Shown here: one piece after another, positions 10,915 to 19,218 of the stretch
Numbering within the stretch: the first letter of the stretch is position 1
How the letters are laid out: each line of letters starts with the position of its first letter
From: Chromobacterium subtsugae
GTDB taxonomy: Bacteria; Pseudomonadota; Gammaproteobacteria; Burkholderiales; Chromobacteriaceae
Reading direction: 5' to 3'
NCBI RefSeq assembly: GCF_001676875.1
Contig: NZ_JYKA01000022.1
Span: 1 to 64,000, forward strand
Length of the DNA stretch: 64,000 nucleotides
The notes under the pieces: model-generated
Seen by the model: only the letters and a program-made list of their open reading frames with translations
Databases searched by the model: none
Told to the model about the DNA's origin: nothing
Translations under genes and position numbers: made by a program

Positions 10915-12384
10915 TCAGAAGCTATAGACCGCTTGCGCGCCCAAGAGATCGTTGTTCTTGCGGAAGCTGCCGTCGTTGCGCAGAAACACGCTTTCGCTGG
11001 CCCAGTCGTGCCGGTATTCCAGTTTGAGCGTCAGCTGGTCGGTGGGGAAGAACAGCAGATCGGCGGTGAGCGCCTGGCGGTTGGCCCCCTTGCAGTTGGC
11101 CGCGCCGCTGGCCACGCAGGCTGGCGACACGCCGAACGCGTTGGTTCCGTCATACCCGCTGCTGCCCAGCGCGATGCCGCCGCCGCCGCCGCCGTTCTTG
11201 CTGTCATTCAGATAGTCGTAGCGCAGCGTCGCCCCCATCTTGCCCACCGTGTCCGTCATCCACTTGCGGTGGCCCAGCAGCGACACGCCGTACCACTGCG
11301 CGTTGCCGCCGTTCCAGGCGGCGTTCTGCTGCTGGCCGTAGTCCAATTCGGCGTTGTACTGGACGTCGCCCAGCGTGTAGCTGGCGTCGGCTTCGGTGAA
11401 GAAGTAATTCGAGTAGGGGCTGTTCGCCGTGCACTGGTAACCGTAGCTGCCTTGGCAATTCGAGCCTGTCAGCAGCGTCTGGCGGCCAGCGTTGAACGAT
11501 CCTCCCAGATCCAGCGCGCTGCTCCAGGTGTAGTCGACGCGCGCGGTCATCGTCGGCGTGTTGTTGCTCTTGACCTGCGGCGCGCCGGTGACGCTGCTGT
11601 TGCCGGCATTGGCCAGGTTGGCGTGGGTGCGGTATTGCTCGTTGGCCAGCAGGAACTTCCACGCCCACACGTCGTGGCTCCAGGCGAAGCCGGCGCCGAC
11701 ATAGCTGCCGGGGTCGCTGAAGTCGTACAGCAGGCCATGGGTCAGCGTCACCATCTGGTTGGACTGCTGCACCTCGTAACCGCCGAAGCTGTTCATCAAG
11801 CCGGCATTGACCGACCAGGTGTCCGACAACGGAACATTGATCACCGCGGTGTTGATGATGTTGTTGCCGCTGCCGCCATCCAACAGGGTGTTGCCGCTGC
11901 CGCGGTTGGGCATGATGCTGATTTCGGCGCTGGGCGCGGTGGGGCCGACGCCGAACGTCTTCTTGATGTCCAGGTACACGTCGCCGAAGGTGCTGTTGCT
12001 GTAGGCGTAGGTGTTCTGGTGGTTGAGGAACTGGAAGCCCGCGCTGTTGTTGCCGCGGTTATAGATATAGGTGGGGTCCAGGTAACCGGTGACGCTGAGA
12101 CCGGCGATCGGCCCCTCGTTGGCGGCGGTGTTGAGCCGGTCGACTTTCAATTCCATGCCGGCCACCCTCTCCTTCAGATCGGCATTGGCGTCATCCGCGG
12201 CGGCCGATGCCGCAGGGGCCGGTTTCTCGGCCGTGGCCGCTTCCACCGCCTTTTGCAATTCCGCCATCTGCGCCTGCAGTTTCTGCATCTGCGCCTTGAG
12301 CCTGGCGATTTCGTCCGCTTTCGCATCCGCCAACGCCACGCCGGGCAGCGCCGCGATCAATGCACTGATCAGTACCCTCTTCAT
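10915..12384 (-). CDS. Predicted outer-membrane barrel protein, probably DUF3138 family
   Basis: 489 residues. A Sec signal peptide (cleaved after ALA, residue 19) is followed by a Lys/Gln/Ala coiled coil (about residues 22-60), an Ala-rich linker, then a long region of alternating aromatic strands ending in a terminal Phe (QAVYSF), the hallmark of a beta-barrel outer-membrane protein. The coiled-coil-plus-barrel layout resembles trimeric porins and the DUF3138 proteins of betaproteobacteria. The start at 12384 gives an eight-base gap to AAGGAG; an ATG two codons upstream is too close. It is the last gene of the polyamine operon, so it may act as the outer-membrane entry route for the same substrate (inference). 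Confidence 0.75.
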   Translation of the reverse strand: MKRVLISALIAALPGVALADAKADEIARLKAQMQKLQAQMAELQKAVEAATAEKPAPAASAAADDANADLKERVAGMELKVDRLNTAANEGPIAGLSVTGYLDPTYIYNRGNNSAGFQFLNHQNTYAYSNSTFGDVYLDIKKTFGVGPTAPSAEISIMPNRGSGNTLLDGGSGNNIINTAVINVPLSDTWSVNAGLMNSFGGYEVQQSNQMVTLTHGLLYDFSDPGSYVGAGFAWSHDVWAWKFLLANEQYRTHANLANAGNSSVTGAPQVKSNNTPTMTARVDYTWSSALDLGGSFNAGRQTLLTGSNCQGSYGYQCTANSPYSNYFFTEADASYTLGDVQYNAELDYGQQQNAAWNGGNAQWYGVSLLGHRKWMTDTVGKMGATLRYDYLNDSKNGGGGGGIALGSSGYDGTNAFGVSPACVASGAANCKGANRQALTADLLFFPTDQLTLKLEYRHDWASESVFLRNDGSFRKNNDLLGAQAVYSF

Positions 12385-12434
12385 CGTCATTTCTCCTTGT
12401 GTGAACCTGCCGACAGCACTGCGCACCACCCGTC

Positions 12435-13274
12435 TCAGCCATTGGCGAAAGCCAGCCGCATCTCCTTTTCCCGCTTGCGCGTCATCACGCTCATATAGAT
12501 GTTGGCCGCCACCACGCCCACCGACACCAACACGATGAACAAGGTGGCCAACGCGTTCATTTCCGGATTCAGGCCCAGCCGCACCCGCGAGAAGATCACC
12601 ATCGGCAGCGTGGTGGAGCCGGGCCCGGACAGGAAGGCGGTCAGCACCAGGTCGTCCAGCGACAGCGTGAACGACAGCAGCCAGCCCGACACCAGCGCCT
12701 GCGAGATCAGGGGCAGCGTGATGACGAAGAACACCTTCAGCGGCCGCGCGCCCAGGTCCATCGCCGCCTCCTCCAGCGACAGGTTCAACTCCCGCACCCG
12801 CGACTGCACTACGATGGCGACGTAGGACACGCACAGCATCACGTGGCCGATCCAGATGGTGAACACTCCCCTGCCCTCCGGCCAGCCGAAGCTTTGCTCC
12901 ATCGCCACAAACAGCAGCAGCAGCGAAATGCCCTGGATCACCTCGGGAATCACCAAGGGCGCGTTGACCATGCCGGTGAACAGGGTGAAAAAGCGAAAGC
13001 GGCCGAAACGGCCCAAAACGAAACCCGCCCAGGTGCCGATCACCACCGAGGCGGTGGCCGTCATCAGCGCGATCTTCAGGCTGAGCCAGGCGGCGGTGAT
13101 CAGTTCGTCATCGTCCAGCAAGGCGGCGTACCACTTCAGCGAAAAGCCGGACCACAGCGTCACCAGCTTGGATTCGTTGAACGAATAGATCACCAGCAAG
13201 GCGATGGGCAGGTAGAGAAAACCGTAACCCAGCCCCAGCACCAGGAAAGACAGCGGCTTGCTCGGCTTGATCAT
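12435..13274 (-). CDS. potI: Putrescine/spermidine ABC transporter permease PotI
   Basis: 279 residues with six predicted membrane helices and the permease EAA loop (EEAAMDLGARPLKVFFVITLP), which docks the ATPase. With PotH it forms the inner-membrane channel for polyamine uptake. Its ATG overlaps the potH stop (ATGA), so the two are translationally coupled. The C-terminus is a basic cytoplasmic tail. It is the expected length for PotI/PotC. Confidence 0.93.
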   Translation of the reverse strand: MIKPSKPLSFLVLGLGYGFLYLPIALLVIYSFNESKLVTLWSGFSLKWYAALLDDDELITAAWLSLKIALMTATASVVIGTWAGFVLGRFGRFRFFTLFTGMVNAPLVIPEVIQGISLLLLFVAMEQSFGWPEGRGVFTIWIGHVMLCVSYVAIVVQSRVRELNLSLEEAAMDLGARPLKVFFVITLPLISQALVSGWLLSFTLSLDDLVLTAFLSGPGSTTLPMVIFSRVRLGLNPEMNALATLFIVLVSVGVVAANIYMSVMTRKREKEMRLAFANG

Positions 13275-14176
13275 CTTGCTTCCTCCATGGTCTTCACCTG
13301 GTAATGCTGAAACAGCGCCATCGGCACCAACAGCAGCAGCACCATGCAGCAAGTGACGGTGGCGGCCATCGGCCAGTCCATATTGTTGAAGAACTCGTCC
13401 CACATCACCCGGCCTATCATCAGCGTGTCCGATCCGCCCAGCAGCTCCGGAATCACGTATTCGCCCACCGCCGGGATGAAGACCAGCAGGCTGCCGGCGA
13501 TGATGCCGTTTTTGGACAAGGGCAAAGTCACCTGCCAGAACGCGCGCCACGGCTTGGCGCCCAGATCGTAGGCGGCCTCCAGCAGTGTCAGGTCCATTTT
13601 CACCAAGTGGGCGTACAGCGGCATGATCATGAACGGCAGATAGGAGAACACCATGCCGATGTAAACGCCCCAATTGGTGTGGTACAGGTGCAGCGGGCTG
13701 TCTATCGCCCCCAGCCACAATAGGAACTGATTGAGAAAGCCGTCGTTCTTCAGAATGCCAATCCAGGCGTAGACGCGGATCAGGTAAGAGGTCCAGAACG
13801 GCAGCATCACCATCATCATCAGCGTGTTGCGCGTCGCGCCTTCGGCCCGGGCGATGTAATAGGCCATCGGATAGCCGATCAGCAAACACAGCACCGTGGA
13901 GAAGAAAGCCATCTTCACCGAGCTGACATAGGTGGCGAAATACAGGTCGTCGGTGAACATGAAGCGGTAATGGCTCAGATTGAGCGCGATCGTGTACACG
14001 TCGTTTTCCAGCTTGACCAGCGGCGTGTACGGCGGAATGCCCAGCTGCTGCTGGGAGAAGCTAATGCCCACCACCAAGAGGAAGGGCAGCAGGAAGAACA
14101 CGAACAGGAACAGGAAAGGCACCGAAATCACGGCCCCCCTGCCCGACGGCAACCATTTCGAATCGGGTAGTTTCAT
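13271..14176 (-). CDS. potH: Putrescine/spermidine ABC transporter permease PotH
   Basis: 301 residues with six membrane helices, a long first periplasmic loop, and the EAA motif (LLEAAYDLGAKPWRAFWQVTLP). It pairs with PotI. The start at MKLPDSKW was chosen over a longer frame that runs into an intergenic GC-rich hairpin. It is separated from potF by 194 noncoding bases, where the ATPase gene potG would normally sit. Confidence 0.93.
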   Translation of the reverse strand: MKLPDSKWLPSGRGAVISVPFLFLFVFFLLPFLLVVGISFSQQQLGIPPYTPLVKLENDVYTIALNLSHYRFMFTDDLYFATYVSSVKMAFFSTVLCLLIGYPMAYYIARAEGATRNTLMMMVMLPFWTSYLIRVYAWIGILKNDGFLNQFLLWLGAIDSPLHLYHTNWGVYIGMVFSYLPFMIMPLYAHLVKMDLTLLEAAYDLGAKPWRAFWQVTLPLSKNGIIAGSLLVFIPAVGEYVIPELLGGSDTLMIGRVMWDEFFNNMDWPMAATVTCCMVLLLLVPMALFQHYQVKTMEEAR

Positions 14177-14370
14177 GGCGGCACCACGACGCCTGAGGCG
14201 TCCGAACATTGGGTCCCCATCGGCGAAGCGGCTTCGCCGACACCATCAGACCGCCCGGCCCGGGCGGACAATGTCCCACGGCTGTCCGGCCGTCCCGGCG
14301 GCGCCGGGCGGCGGACTATAGTTGTGCGATACAGACAAGACCGGACGGCGTCATCCGGCCGGGAGCCGGC
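14177..14370 (-). other. Gap between potF and potH with GC-rich hairpins
   Basis: No gene fits. GGCGAAGC/GCTTCGCC and CCGCCCGG/CCGGGCGG hairpins occur near 14220-14270, and a further inverted repeat follows the potF stop (14341-14370). They could limit read-through from potF so that the binding protein is made in excess over the permeases, as in other binding-protein operons (inference). Confidence 0.5.
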
Positions 14371-15471
14371 TTAGCGGCCGGTCTTCAGCTGCGTCCACAG
14401 GCGGTTTTGCAGGCGCATGATGTCCGGCGGCAGCGGCTTGAGCAGGAACAGCGCCTTCATCACCGACTCCGGCGGATAGATGGTGGGATCGTTGGCGATC
14501 TCGGGCTTGACGAACTTGCGCGCCGCGGCGTTCACCGTCGGGTAGAACACCTCGTCGGTGATGGCGGCGTTCACCTGCGGCGTTTCGATGTAGTTGATCC
14601 ATTCCAGCGCCGCCTCCGGGTGCGGCGCGTCCTTCGGAATCACCATCACGTCGAACCAGATCGGCGCGCCGGATTTGGGGATCACGTAGGCCAGCTGATA
14701 GCTGCGCTTGGCCTCGGCGGCGCGGTGCTTGGCGATGTTGACGTCGCCGGACCAGCCCAGCGCCAGACAGATGTCGCCGTTGGCCAGGTCGTTGATGTAG
14801 CCGGAGGAATTGAACTGGGTGATGTAGGGGCGGATTTTCTTCAGCGCCTCGAACGCGGCCTGGTAGTCGGCCGGGTTCTTGCTGTTGGGATCCTTGCCCA
14901 GATGGTGCAGCGTGACGGCGAAAACGTCGTTGGCCTGGTCCAGCACCGACACGCCGCAGCCCTTCAGCTTGGACAGGTATTTGGGATCGAACAGGATGTC
15001 CCAGCTGTCCAGCGGCGCGCCGGCGCCGAGGACGGCCTTCACCTTGGTCAGGTTGTAACCCAGGCCATCGGTGCCGTAGGCCCAGGGCACGCCGTGGGCG
15101 TTGCCCGGATCGGCGTCGACGATCTTGGCCATCAGCGCCTTGTCCAGGTTGGCGAGGTTGGGAATCTTGGACTTGTCCAGCTTCTGGTAGATGCCGGCCT
15201 CGATCTGCTTGGCCATGAAGTTGGAGGTGGGCACAACGATGTCGTAGCCGGCGCGGCCGGTCAGCATCTTGGCCTGCAGCGTGTCGTCGCTGTCGTAGAC
15301 ATCGTATTTCACCTTGATCCCGGTCTGCTTTTCAAAGCCGGGGATGGTGGACTTGGCGATGTAATCGGACCAGTTGTAGACATTCAGCACCTTGTCCTCC
15401 GCCAGCGCGCCGGCGGCTGGCAACAACAGCAGCAGCGAATACAGAACCTTGCGAATCAGTTTCTTCTTCAT
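14371..15471 (-). CDS. potF: Periplasmic polyamine-binding protein PotF/PotD
   Basis: A 366-residue extracellular solute-binding protein. It has a Sec signal peptide (residues 1-24, ending ALA), the conserved start of the mature protein (VLNVYNWSDYI), and the family segments YDVYDSDDTLQAKML and GDICLALGWSGDV. Polyamine binders use aromatic and acidic residues in these stretches. The PotF (putrescine) identity is preferred over PotD because of overall similarity in the NVYNWSDYIA and VPWAYGTDGLGYN regions. The start ATG at 15469-15471 follows AGGAAG at good spacing. First recognised gene of the operon. Confidence 0.93.
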   Translation of the reverse strand: MKKKLIRKVLYSLLLLLPAAGALAEDKVLNVYNWSDYIAKSTIPGFEKQTGIKVKYDVYDSDDTLQAKMLTGRAGYDIVVPTSNFMAKQIEAGIYQKLDKSKIPNLANLDKALMAKIVDADPGNAHGVPWAYGTDGLGYNLTKVKAVLGAGAPLDSWDILFDPKYLSKLKGCGVSVLDQANDVFAVTLHHLGKDPNSKNPADYQAAFEALKKIRPYITQFNSSGYINDLANGDICLALGWSGDVNIAKHRAAEAKRSYQLAYVIPKSGAPIWFDVMVIPKDAPHPEAALEWINYIETPQVNAAITDEVFYPTVNAAARKFVKPEIANDPTIYPPESVMKALFLLKPLPPDIMRLQNRLWTQLKTGR

Positions 15472-16112
15472 GACAGGCTTCCTAGGTAAGCACGACCATA
15501 GACGCTTCCCCCGAACCCAGGGGAAGCAAAGAACCGCATTGTTTCCTACCGCCCGCGCCGCGCCGGCGCTACTGCCAACATACACCCTGGGCAGGAGCGC
15601 GCCATCGCCGGCGCGTTACGGCATGTAAACCGGATCGCATCCGGCATGCGCGCGATCGGGCAGGAATTCAGGAAGAGTCGGAAGGGCTGGGCCGGCGGCG
15701 GGAGGCGCGGGCGGCAAAGGAGGCGGACGGGCTGAGGCGGCGCGATGCCGGACAGGCGGGCCACAGGTGGGCTGCTTGCATCATGGGTTCCTCTCTCTAT
15801 CTCCAGGCACGGCATTGGTGTTTAATAAAATCCACACCACTTTTCTTTATGTCACTACTTTTTAATCACAATTACTTATGCTTGCAATAGCGACAGCGTC
15901 GGCATGGGTAAAAAATTCGACACGACAGCCGATGTCCGCGCGTGCCGTCTAGGATCATCAACACCTCAGCCGCGCCAGCCCGCCAAGGCGCCGCGCTGGC
16001 CGGGCGGCCAGTCAAGACATTGTCATCTCCAGAAAAACGCTCCGCCACCCCGCCGCCGGCCGCTGGCGCCGTCCAGTGGAAATCCCGCAACACCCGCGGC
16101 GACGCGCCAAAC
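15472..16112. promoter_or_regulatory. Long leader region upstream of potF
   Basis: About 640 bases without an established gene. An AT-rich tract at 15810-15890 is the best promoter candidate for potF on the minus strand (TTGTGA followed after 16-17 bases by TAAAGA). A hairpin CCGGAT-CGC-ATCCGG lies at 15630-15644. A short open frame with a good ribosome binding site is listed separately. The distance from this promoter to potF (over 300 bases) points to a long 5' leader, which could carry post-transcriptional control of polyamine uptake. Confidence 0.4.
15668..15784 (-). CDS. Candidate 38-residue leader ORF upstream of potF
   Basis: A short frame starting ATG-ATG after GAGAGGAACCC, a good Shine-Dalgarno at five bases. 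The product begins MMQAAHLWPACPASRR and is rich in Arg, Ser and Ala; no known family is recognised. It ends about 200 bases before potF, with a stable hairpin (15630-15644) just downstream. It might be a regulatory leader peptide or simply a chance frame in GC-rich DNA. The support is only the ribosome binding site and the position. Confidence 0.25.
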   Translation of the reverse strand: MMQAAHLWPACPASRRLSPSASFAARASRRRPSPSDSS

Positions 16113-16139
16113 AAAAAGGCCGCCTCGCGGCGGCCTTTT
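16113..16139 (-). terminator. Terminator after trhP
   Basis: AAAGGCCGCC, loop TCGC, GGCGGCCTTT, flanked by A5 on the left and T4 on the right. It works for the minus-strand trhP gene and may also work in the other direction. Confidence 0.85.
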
Positions 16140-16160
16140 CCGTACAGCGACGCTCGCCGC

Positions 16161-17510
16161 TCACATCAGGCGGGTAATCAGCGCCTTGCTGTCATAGCCC
16201 TGCAGGCCGGGGATGCGCACCTGCATGCCGTTGCCGGCGGCAAGCTGCACCGACTCGCCGTTGCGGGTCATTTCCGCCAGTTCGATGATGCGGTTGCCGG
16301 ACGGGTGGATCACCTCCAGCCTGTCACCGACGCCGAAGCGGTTCTTCACCTCGATCAGCGCCCAGCCGTCGGCGTCCACTTCGATCACATCGCCGACATA
16401 CTGGCTTTGCTTGGCCTTGGAGTGGCCGGTCAGGTAGTTCTGGTATTCCTGGGTCTGATGGCGCTCCAGGAAACCCGGGGTGTAGCCGCGGTTGGCCAGG
16501 CCATCCAGGTCGGACAGCAGCTTGAGGTCGAACGGGCGGCCGGCCACCGCGTCGTCGATCGCCTGACGGTACACCTGGGCGGCGCGCGCCACGTAGTACA
16601 GGCTCTTGGTGCGGCCTTCGATCTTCAGCGAATCCACGCCTATCTTCACCAGCTTCTCCACCTGCTCGACAGCGCGCAGGTCCTTGGAGTTCATGATGTA
16701 GGTGCCGTGCTCGTCCTCGATGATGGGCATCAGTTCGCCCGGACGGCTGCCTTCTTCGATCAGATAGGTCTTGTCGGCCAAAGGATGGCGCTGCTGGCTG
16801 CCGCAGGAAGAGAAGCTCTGATTGGCCTCTTCCATCGCCTTGTTGAAGTCGAACTGGATCACCTGCACATCGCCGGCGTCGTCGCCCTGGGTGTCGTGCA
16901 TCTTGTAGTCCCAGCGGCAGGCGTTGGTACAGGTGCCCTGGTTGGGATCGCGGTGGTTGAAGTAGCCGGACAGCAGGCAGCGGCCGGAATAGGCGATGCA
17001 CAAGGCGCCGTGGACGAACACTTCCAGTTCCATGTCCGGGCATTCCTGGCGGATCTCGGCGATCTCGTCTAGGCTCAGCTCGCGCGACAGGATGATGCGC
17101 GACACGCCCAGCTTCTGCCAGAACTTCACGCCCATGTAGTTGACGGTATTGGCCTGCACCGACAGATGGACCGGCACTTCCGGCCATTTTTCGCGCACCA
17201 TCATGATCAGGCCCGGATCAGCCATGATCAGCGCGTCCGGCTTCATCTCGATCACCGGCGCCATGTCGGCCATATAGGTCTTGATCTTGCTGTTGTGCGG
17301 CAGGATGTTGCTGGCGACGAAAAACTGCTTACCGCGGGCATGGGCCTCGTCGATGCCGATTTTCAGTTCTTCCAGCTTGAAGTCGTTGTTGCGGGCGCGC
17401 AGGCTGTAGCGCGGCTGGCCGGCATAGACGGCATCGGCGCCGTAGTCGTAGGCGGCGCGCATTTTATCCAGCGTGCCGGCGGGCAGCAGCAGTTCGGGAG
17501 CTTTGATCAT
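16161..17510 (-). CDS. trhP: U32-family tRNA hydroxylation protein TrhP (YegQ)
   Basis: 449 residues, matching the YegQ/TrhP branch of the collagenase-like U32 family in length and landmarks: ELLLPAGTLDKMRAAYDYGADAVYAG at the start, the family signature around EVFVHGALCIAYSGRC, and the Cys set in GRCLLSGYF...NQGTCTNACRW. E. coli TrhP installs 5-hydroxyuridine at the wobble position of some tRNAs using prephenate as a cofactor source; older annotations call it a protease. It is a cytoplasmic protein. No other tRNA-modifying gene is adjacent, but mnmC and rlmD are elsewhere in the window. Confidence 0.92.
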   Translation of the reverse strand: MIKAPELLLPAGTLDKMRAAYDYGADAVYAGQPRYSLRARNNDFKLEELKIGIDEAHARGKQFFVASNILPHNSKIKTYMADMAPVIEMKPDALIMADPGLIMMVREKWPEVPVHLSVQANTVNYMGVKFWQKLGVSRIILSRELSLDEIAEIRQECPDMELEVFVHGALCIAYSGRCLLSGYFNHRDPNQGTCTNACRWDYKMHDTQGDDAGDVQVIQFDFNKAMEEANQSFSSCGSQQRHPLADKTYLIEEGSRPGELMPIIEDEHGTYIMNSKDLRAVEQVEKLVKIGVDSLKIEGRTKSLYYVARAAQVYRQAIDDAVAGRPFDLKLLSDLDGLANRGYTPGFLERHQTQEYQNYLTGHSKAKQSQYVGDVIEVDADGWALIEVKNRFGVGDRLEVIHPSGNRIIELAEMTRNGESVQLAAGNGMQVRIPGLQGYDSKALITRLM

Positions 17511-17529
17511 TGCGGTGGGGCTTGTCGGT

Positions 17530-17949
17530 TTAGTTGAGCAGACAGGACACGGGCAAAGGCTGCTTGTCGGGCTTGACGAAGGCCTTGCGCGCGGAGTCGG
17601 CCATCAGGCGCTCGGCGGAATAATATTGTTCGAGTACCGCGCGGGCGTCTTGCGCCAGATCGCTGCAGCAATCGAGAAAGGCCGGCCAGTCGCCGCCCAG
17701 CGCCGGGCTGGACTCGATGCGGCTGTAGGCGATCGCCAGCAGCGCCATCGTCAGCGTGTGGTTGTACTTGGTCGCCGCGCCGTTCGCCATGGCGAAGCGC
17801 GACAAGGCGTGGGCGCAACGGGCCGCCGCCTCGGGCGCCGGGTACTCCCGGCGATACCCCCAGGCTGCGTACAGGTGGGCTTGGTGATTGAAATCCGATG
17901 CAGGCAGCGAATGGCTTTCCAGCTGGCGCAGGAATACCTGGTGCTCCAT
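17530..17949 (-). CDS. Uncharacterised conserved protein with His-rich motif
   Basis: 139 residues, no signal peptide or membrane segment. The motif FNHQAHLYAAWGYRREYP and the later ATKYNHTLTMALL place several His and Tyr in helices, an arrangement I have seen in a small uncharacterised family of mostly helical bacterial proteins. I do not know a function. The start at MEHQVFL is used because upstream sequence overlaps the preceding gene's terminator. It ends 19 bases upstream of trhP on the same strand, so the two may be cotranscribed. Confidence 0.7.
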   Translation of the reverse strand: MEHQVFLRQLESHSLPASDFNHQAHLYAAWGYRREYPAPEAAARCAHALSRFAMANGAATKYNHTLTMALLAIAYSRIESSPALGGDWPAFLDCCSDLAQDARAVLEQYYSAERLMADSARKAFVKPDKQPLPVSCLLN

Positions 17950-17971
17950 GGTGCAGACACTCCGAAAGTGC

Positions 17972-18006
17972 AAAAAACGACAGGCCCACCCGACAGGGGA
18001 GCCTGT
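17972..18006 (-). terminator. Terminator after the small membrane protein gene
   Basis: On the minus strand, ACAGGC, a 15-base loop, GCCTGT, then CG and TTTTTT. Confidence 0.65.
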
Positions 18007-18105
18007 TTCTTTAATATCCGGCGCGATTATGCGCGGCGATGCGGACAGCGTCAAGCATGTCCGCCGCGCATGCGAAACTTTAAGCCGCTGTTTTTAAAAG
18101 CCGTT

Positions 18106-18321
18106 TTATTTTCGTGGTTTTTGCAATAAAGCCAACAGCGCGCTCAGCTGCCCCGCCAGCGCCAGCAACAGCAGCACCGGGCACGCGATCGTCAGCCAGA
18201 TCGAGCCGGCCTCTCCGCCGCGCCACGCGGCCGACAAGGCGGTGAACAGCAAAGTAGACAGTATCAACACGGCCAAAGCCAGCTTGCGGTTGCGCTGCAT
18301 GCGCTTGATCAGATTCATCAT
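18106..18321 (-). CDS. Small two-helix membrane protein
   Basis: 71 residues with a short basic N-terminus (KRMQRNRK), two hydrophobic helices (about 13-30 and 40-66) and a basic tail (KPRK). No family is recognised. It starts 15 bases after the DUF455 gene with a CAGGA ribosome binding site, so the two genes probably form an operon. It is a believable small gene, not a shadow, because the flanking frames are noncoding and the operon terminator lies just after it. Confidence 0.55.
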   Translation of the reverse strand: MMNLIKRMQRNRKLALAVLILSTLLFTALSAAWRGGEAGSIWLTIACPVLLLLALAGQLSALLALLQKPRK

Positions 18322-18336
18322 GTCCTGTTCCGGGAT

Positions 18337-19167
18337 TCAATTGTCGATGGCGGCGGAGCTGTCGTCCAGCGCGGCCAGCGCCTGTAATTCGTCGGCGAAG
18401 AAACCCGCCGCCTCGCGGGCGGCCAAATTGTACTGCCCGGGCCGATGCGGCATCGCGTACGCTTCCAACAGACCGCGGAAAGCGGCTTGCGGTTCCAGGC
18501 CGCGTTGCCGGCACAGCTCGCAGAACCAGCGGTTGCCGATCCGCACATGCCCCACTTCCTCGCGCAGGATGACGTCCAGCACCGCCACGCTGGCGTCGTC
18601 GCCGATGCGTGCCAGCCGGCGCTGGATGCCGGGGGTGACATCCAGGCCGCGCGCTTCCAGCACCCGCGGCACCAGCGCCATCCGCGCCAACGCGTCGTTA
18701 TCGGTGCGGCGGCTCATCGCCCACAGGCCATCGTGGGCCGGGAAATCGCCATAGGCGAAACCCAGGTCCAGCAGCCGTCGCTGCAACAGCCGGAAATGCT
18801 TGGCTTCCTCCGCCGCCACCTGCAGCCAGTCGCCGACGAAATCGTCCGGCATTTCACGGAAACGCCAGGCGGCGTCCAGCGCCAGATTGACCGCGTTGAA
18901 TTCGATGTGGGCGATGGCGTGCAGCAAAGCGGCGTGGCCGTGGGGCGTGGAGAGGCCGCGGCGCGGCACCTTGGCCGGGTGCACCAGTTCGGGCCGGGCG
19001 GGACGGCCGGCTTCCGGCAGGGAATACGGCGCGGGGGCGTCCAGCCGGGGCAGCGCGCCGGCGAGCCAGTCGCGGCGGGCGGCCTCCGCCAGCGCCAGCT
19101 TCTCTTCCACGTCCGGACAAAGCAGCGCCTGCTCCAGCGCAGGGTATAGCGATTGAGGGCGGTTCAT
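18337..19167 (-). CDS. DUF455 ferritin-like domain protein
   Basis: 276 residues, all helical. The segments HAIAHIEFNAVNLALDAAWRF, LQVAAEEAKHFRLLQRRL and VILREEVGHVRIGNRWF supply Glu and His (E..H and EExxH patterns) at the spacing of a ferritin-like di-iron centre, as in the DUF455/COG2833 family. The family is related in fold to tRNA hydroxylase MiaE, but its substrate is not established. The start at MNRPQSLYPALE was chosen; the longer frame adds an unsupported extension. Followed by the small membrane protein gene. Confidence 0.85.
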   Translation of the reverse strand: MNRPQSLYPALEQALLCPDVEEKLALAEAARRDWLAGALPRLDAPAPYSLPEAGRPARPELVHPAKVPRRGLSTPHGHAALLHAIAHIEFNAVNLALDAAWRFREMPDDFVGDWLQVAAEEAKHFRLLQRRLLDLGFAYGDFPAHDGLWAMSRRTDNDALARMALVPRVLEARGLDVTPGIQRRLARIGDDASVAVLDVILREEVGHVRIGNRWFCELCRQRGLEPQAAFRGLLEAYAMPHRPGQYNLAAREAAGFFADELQALAALDDSSAAIDN

Positions 19168-19218
19168 GGCTGCGGATTCTAAAGCGCCGCGCCGTCCCAA
19201 GCCAAGCCCGGCGGCTTG

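Noticed and set aside
15546-15815. An 89-codon minus-strand frame upstream of potF
   Set aside because: Its start lacks a ribosome binding site; the alternative 38-codon frame in the same DNA has one and is reported at low confidence.
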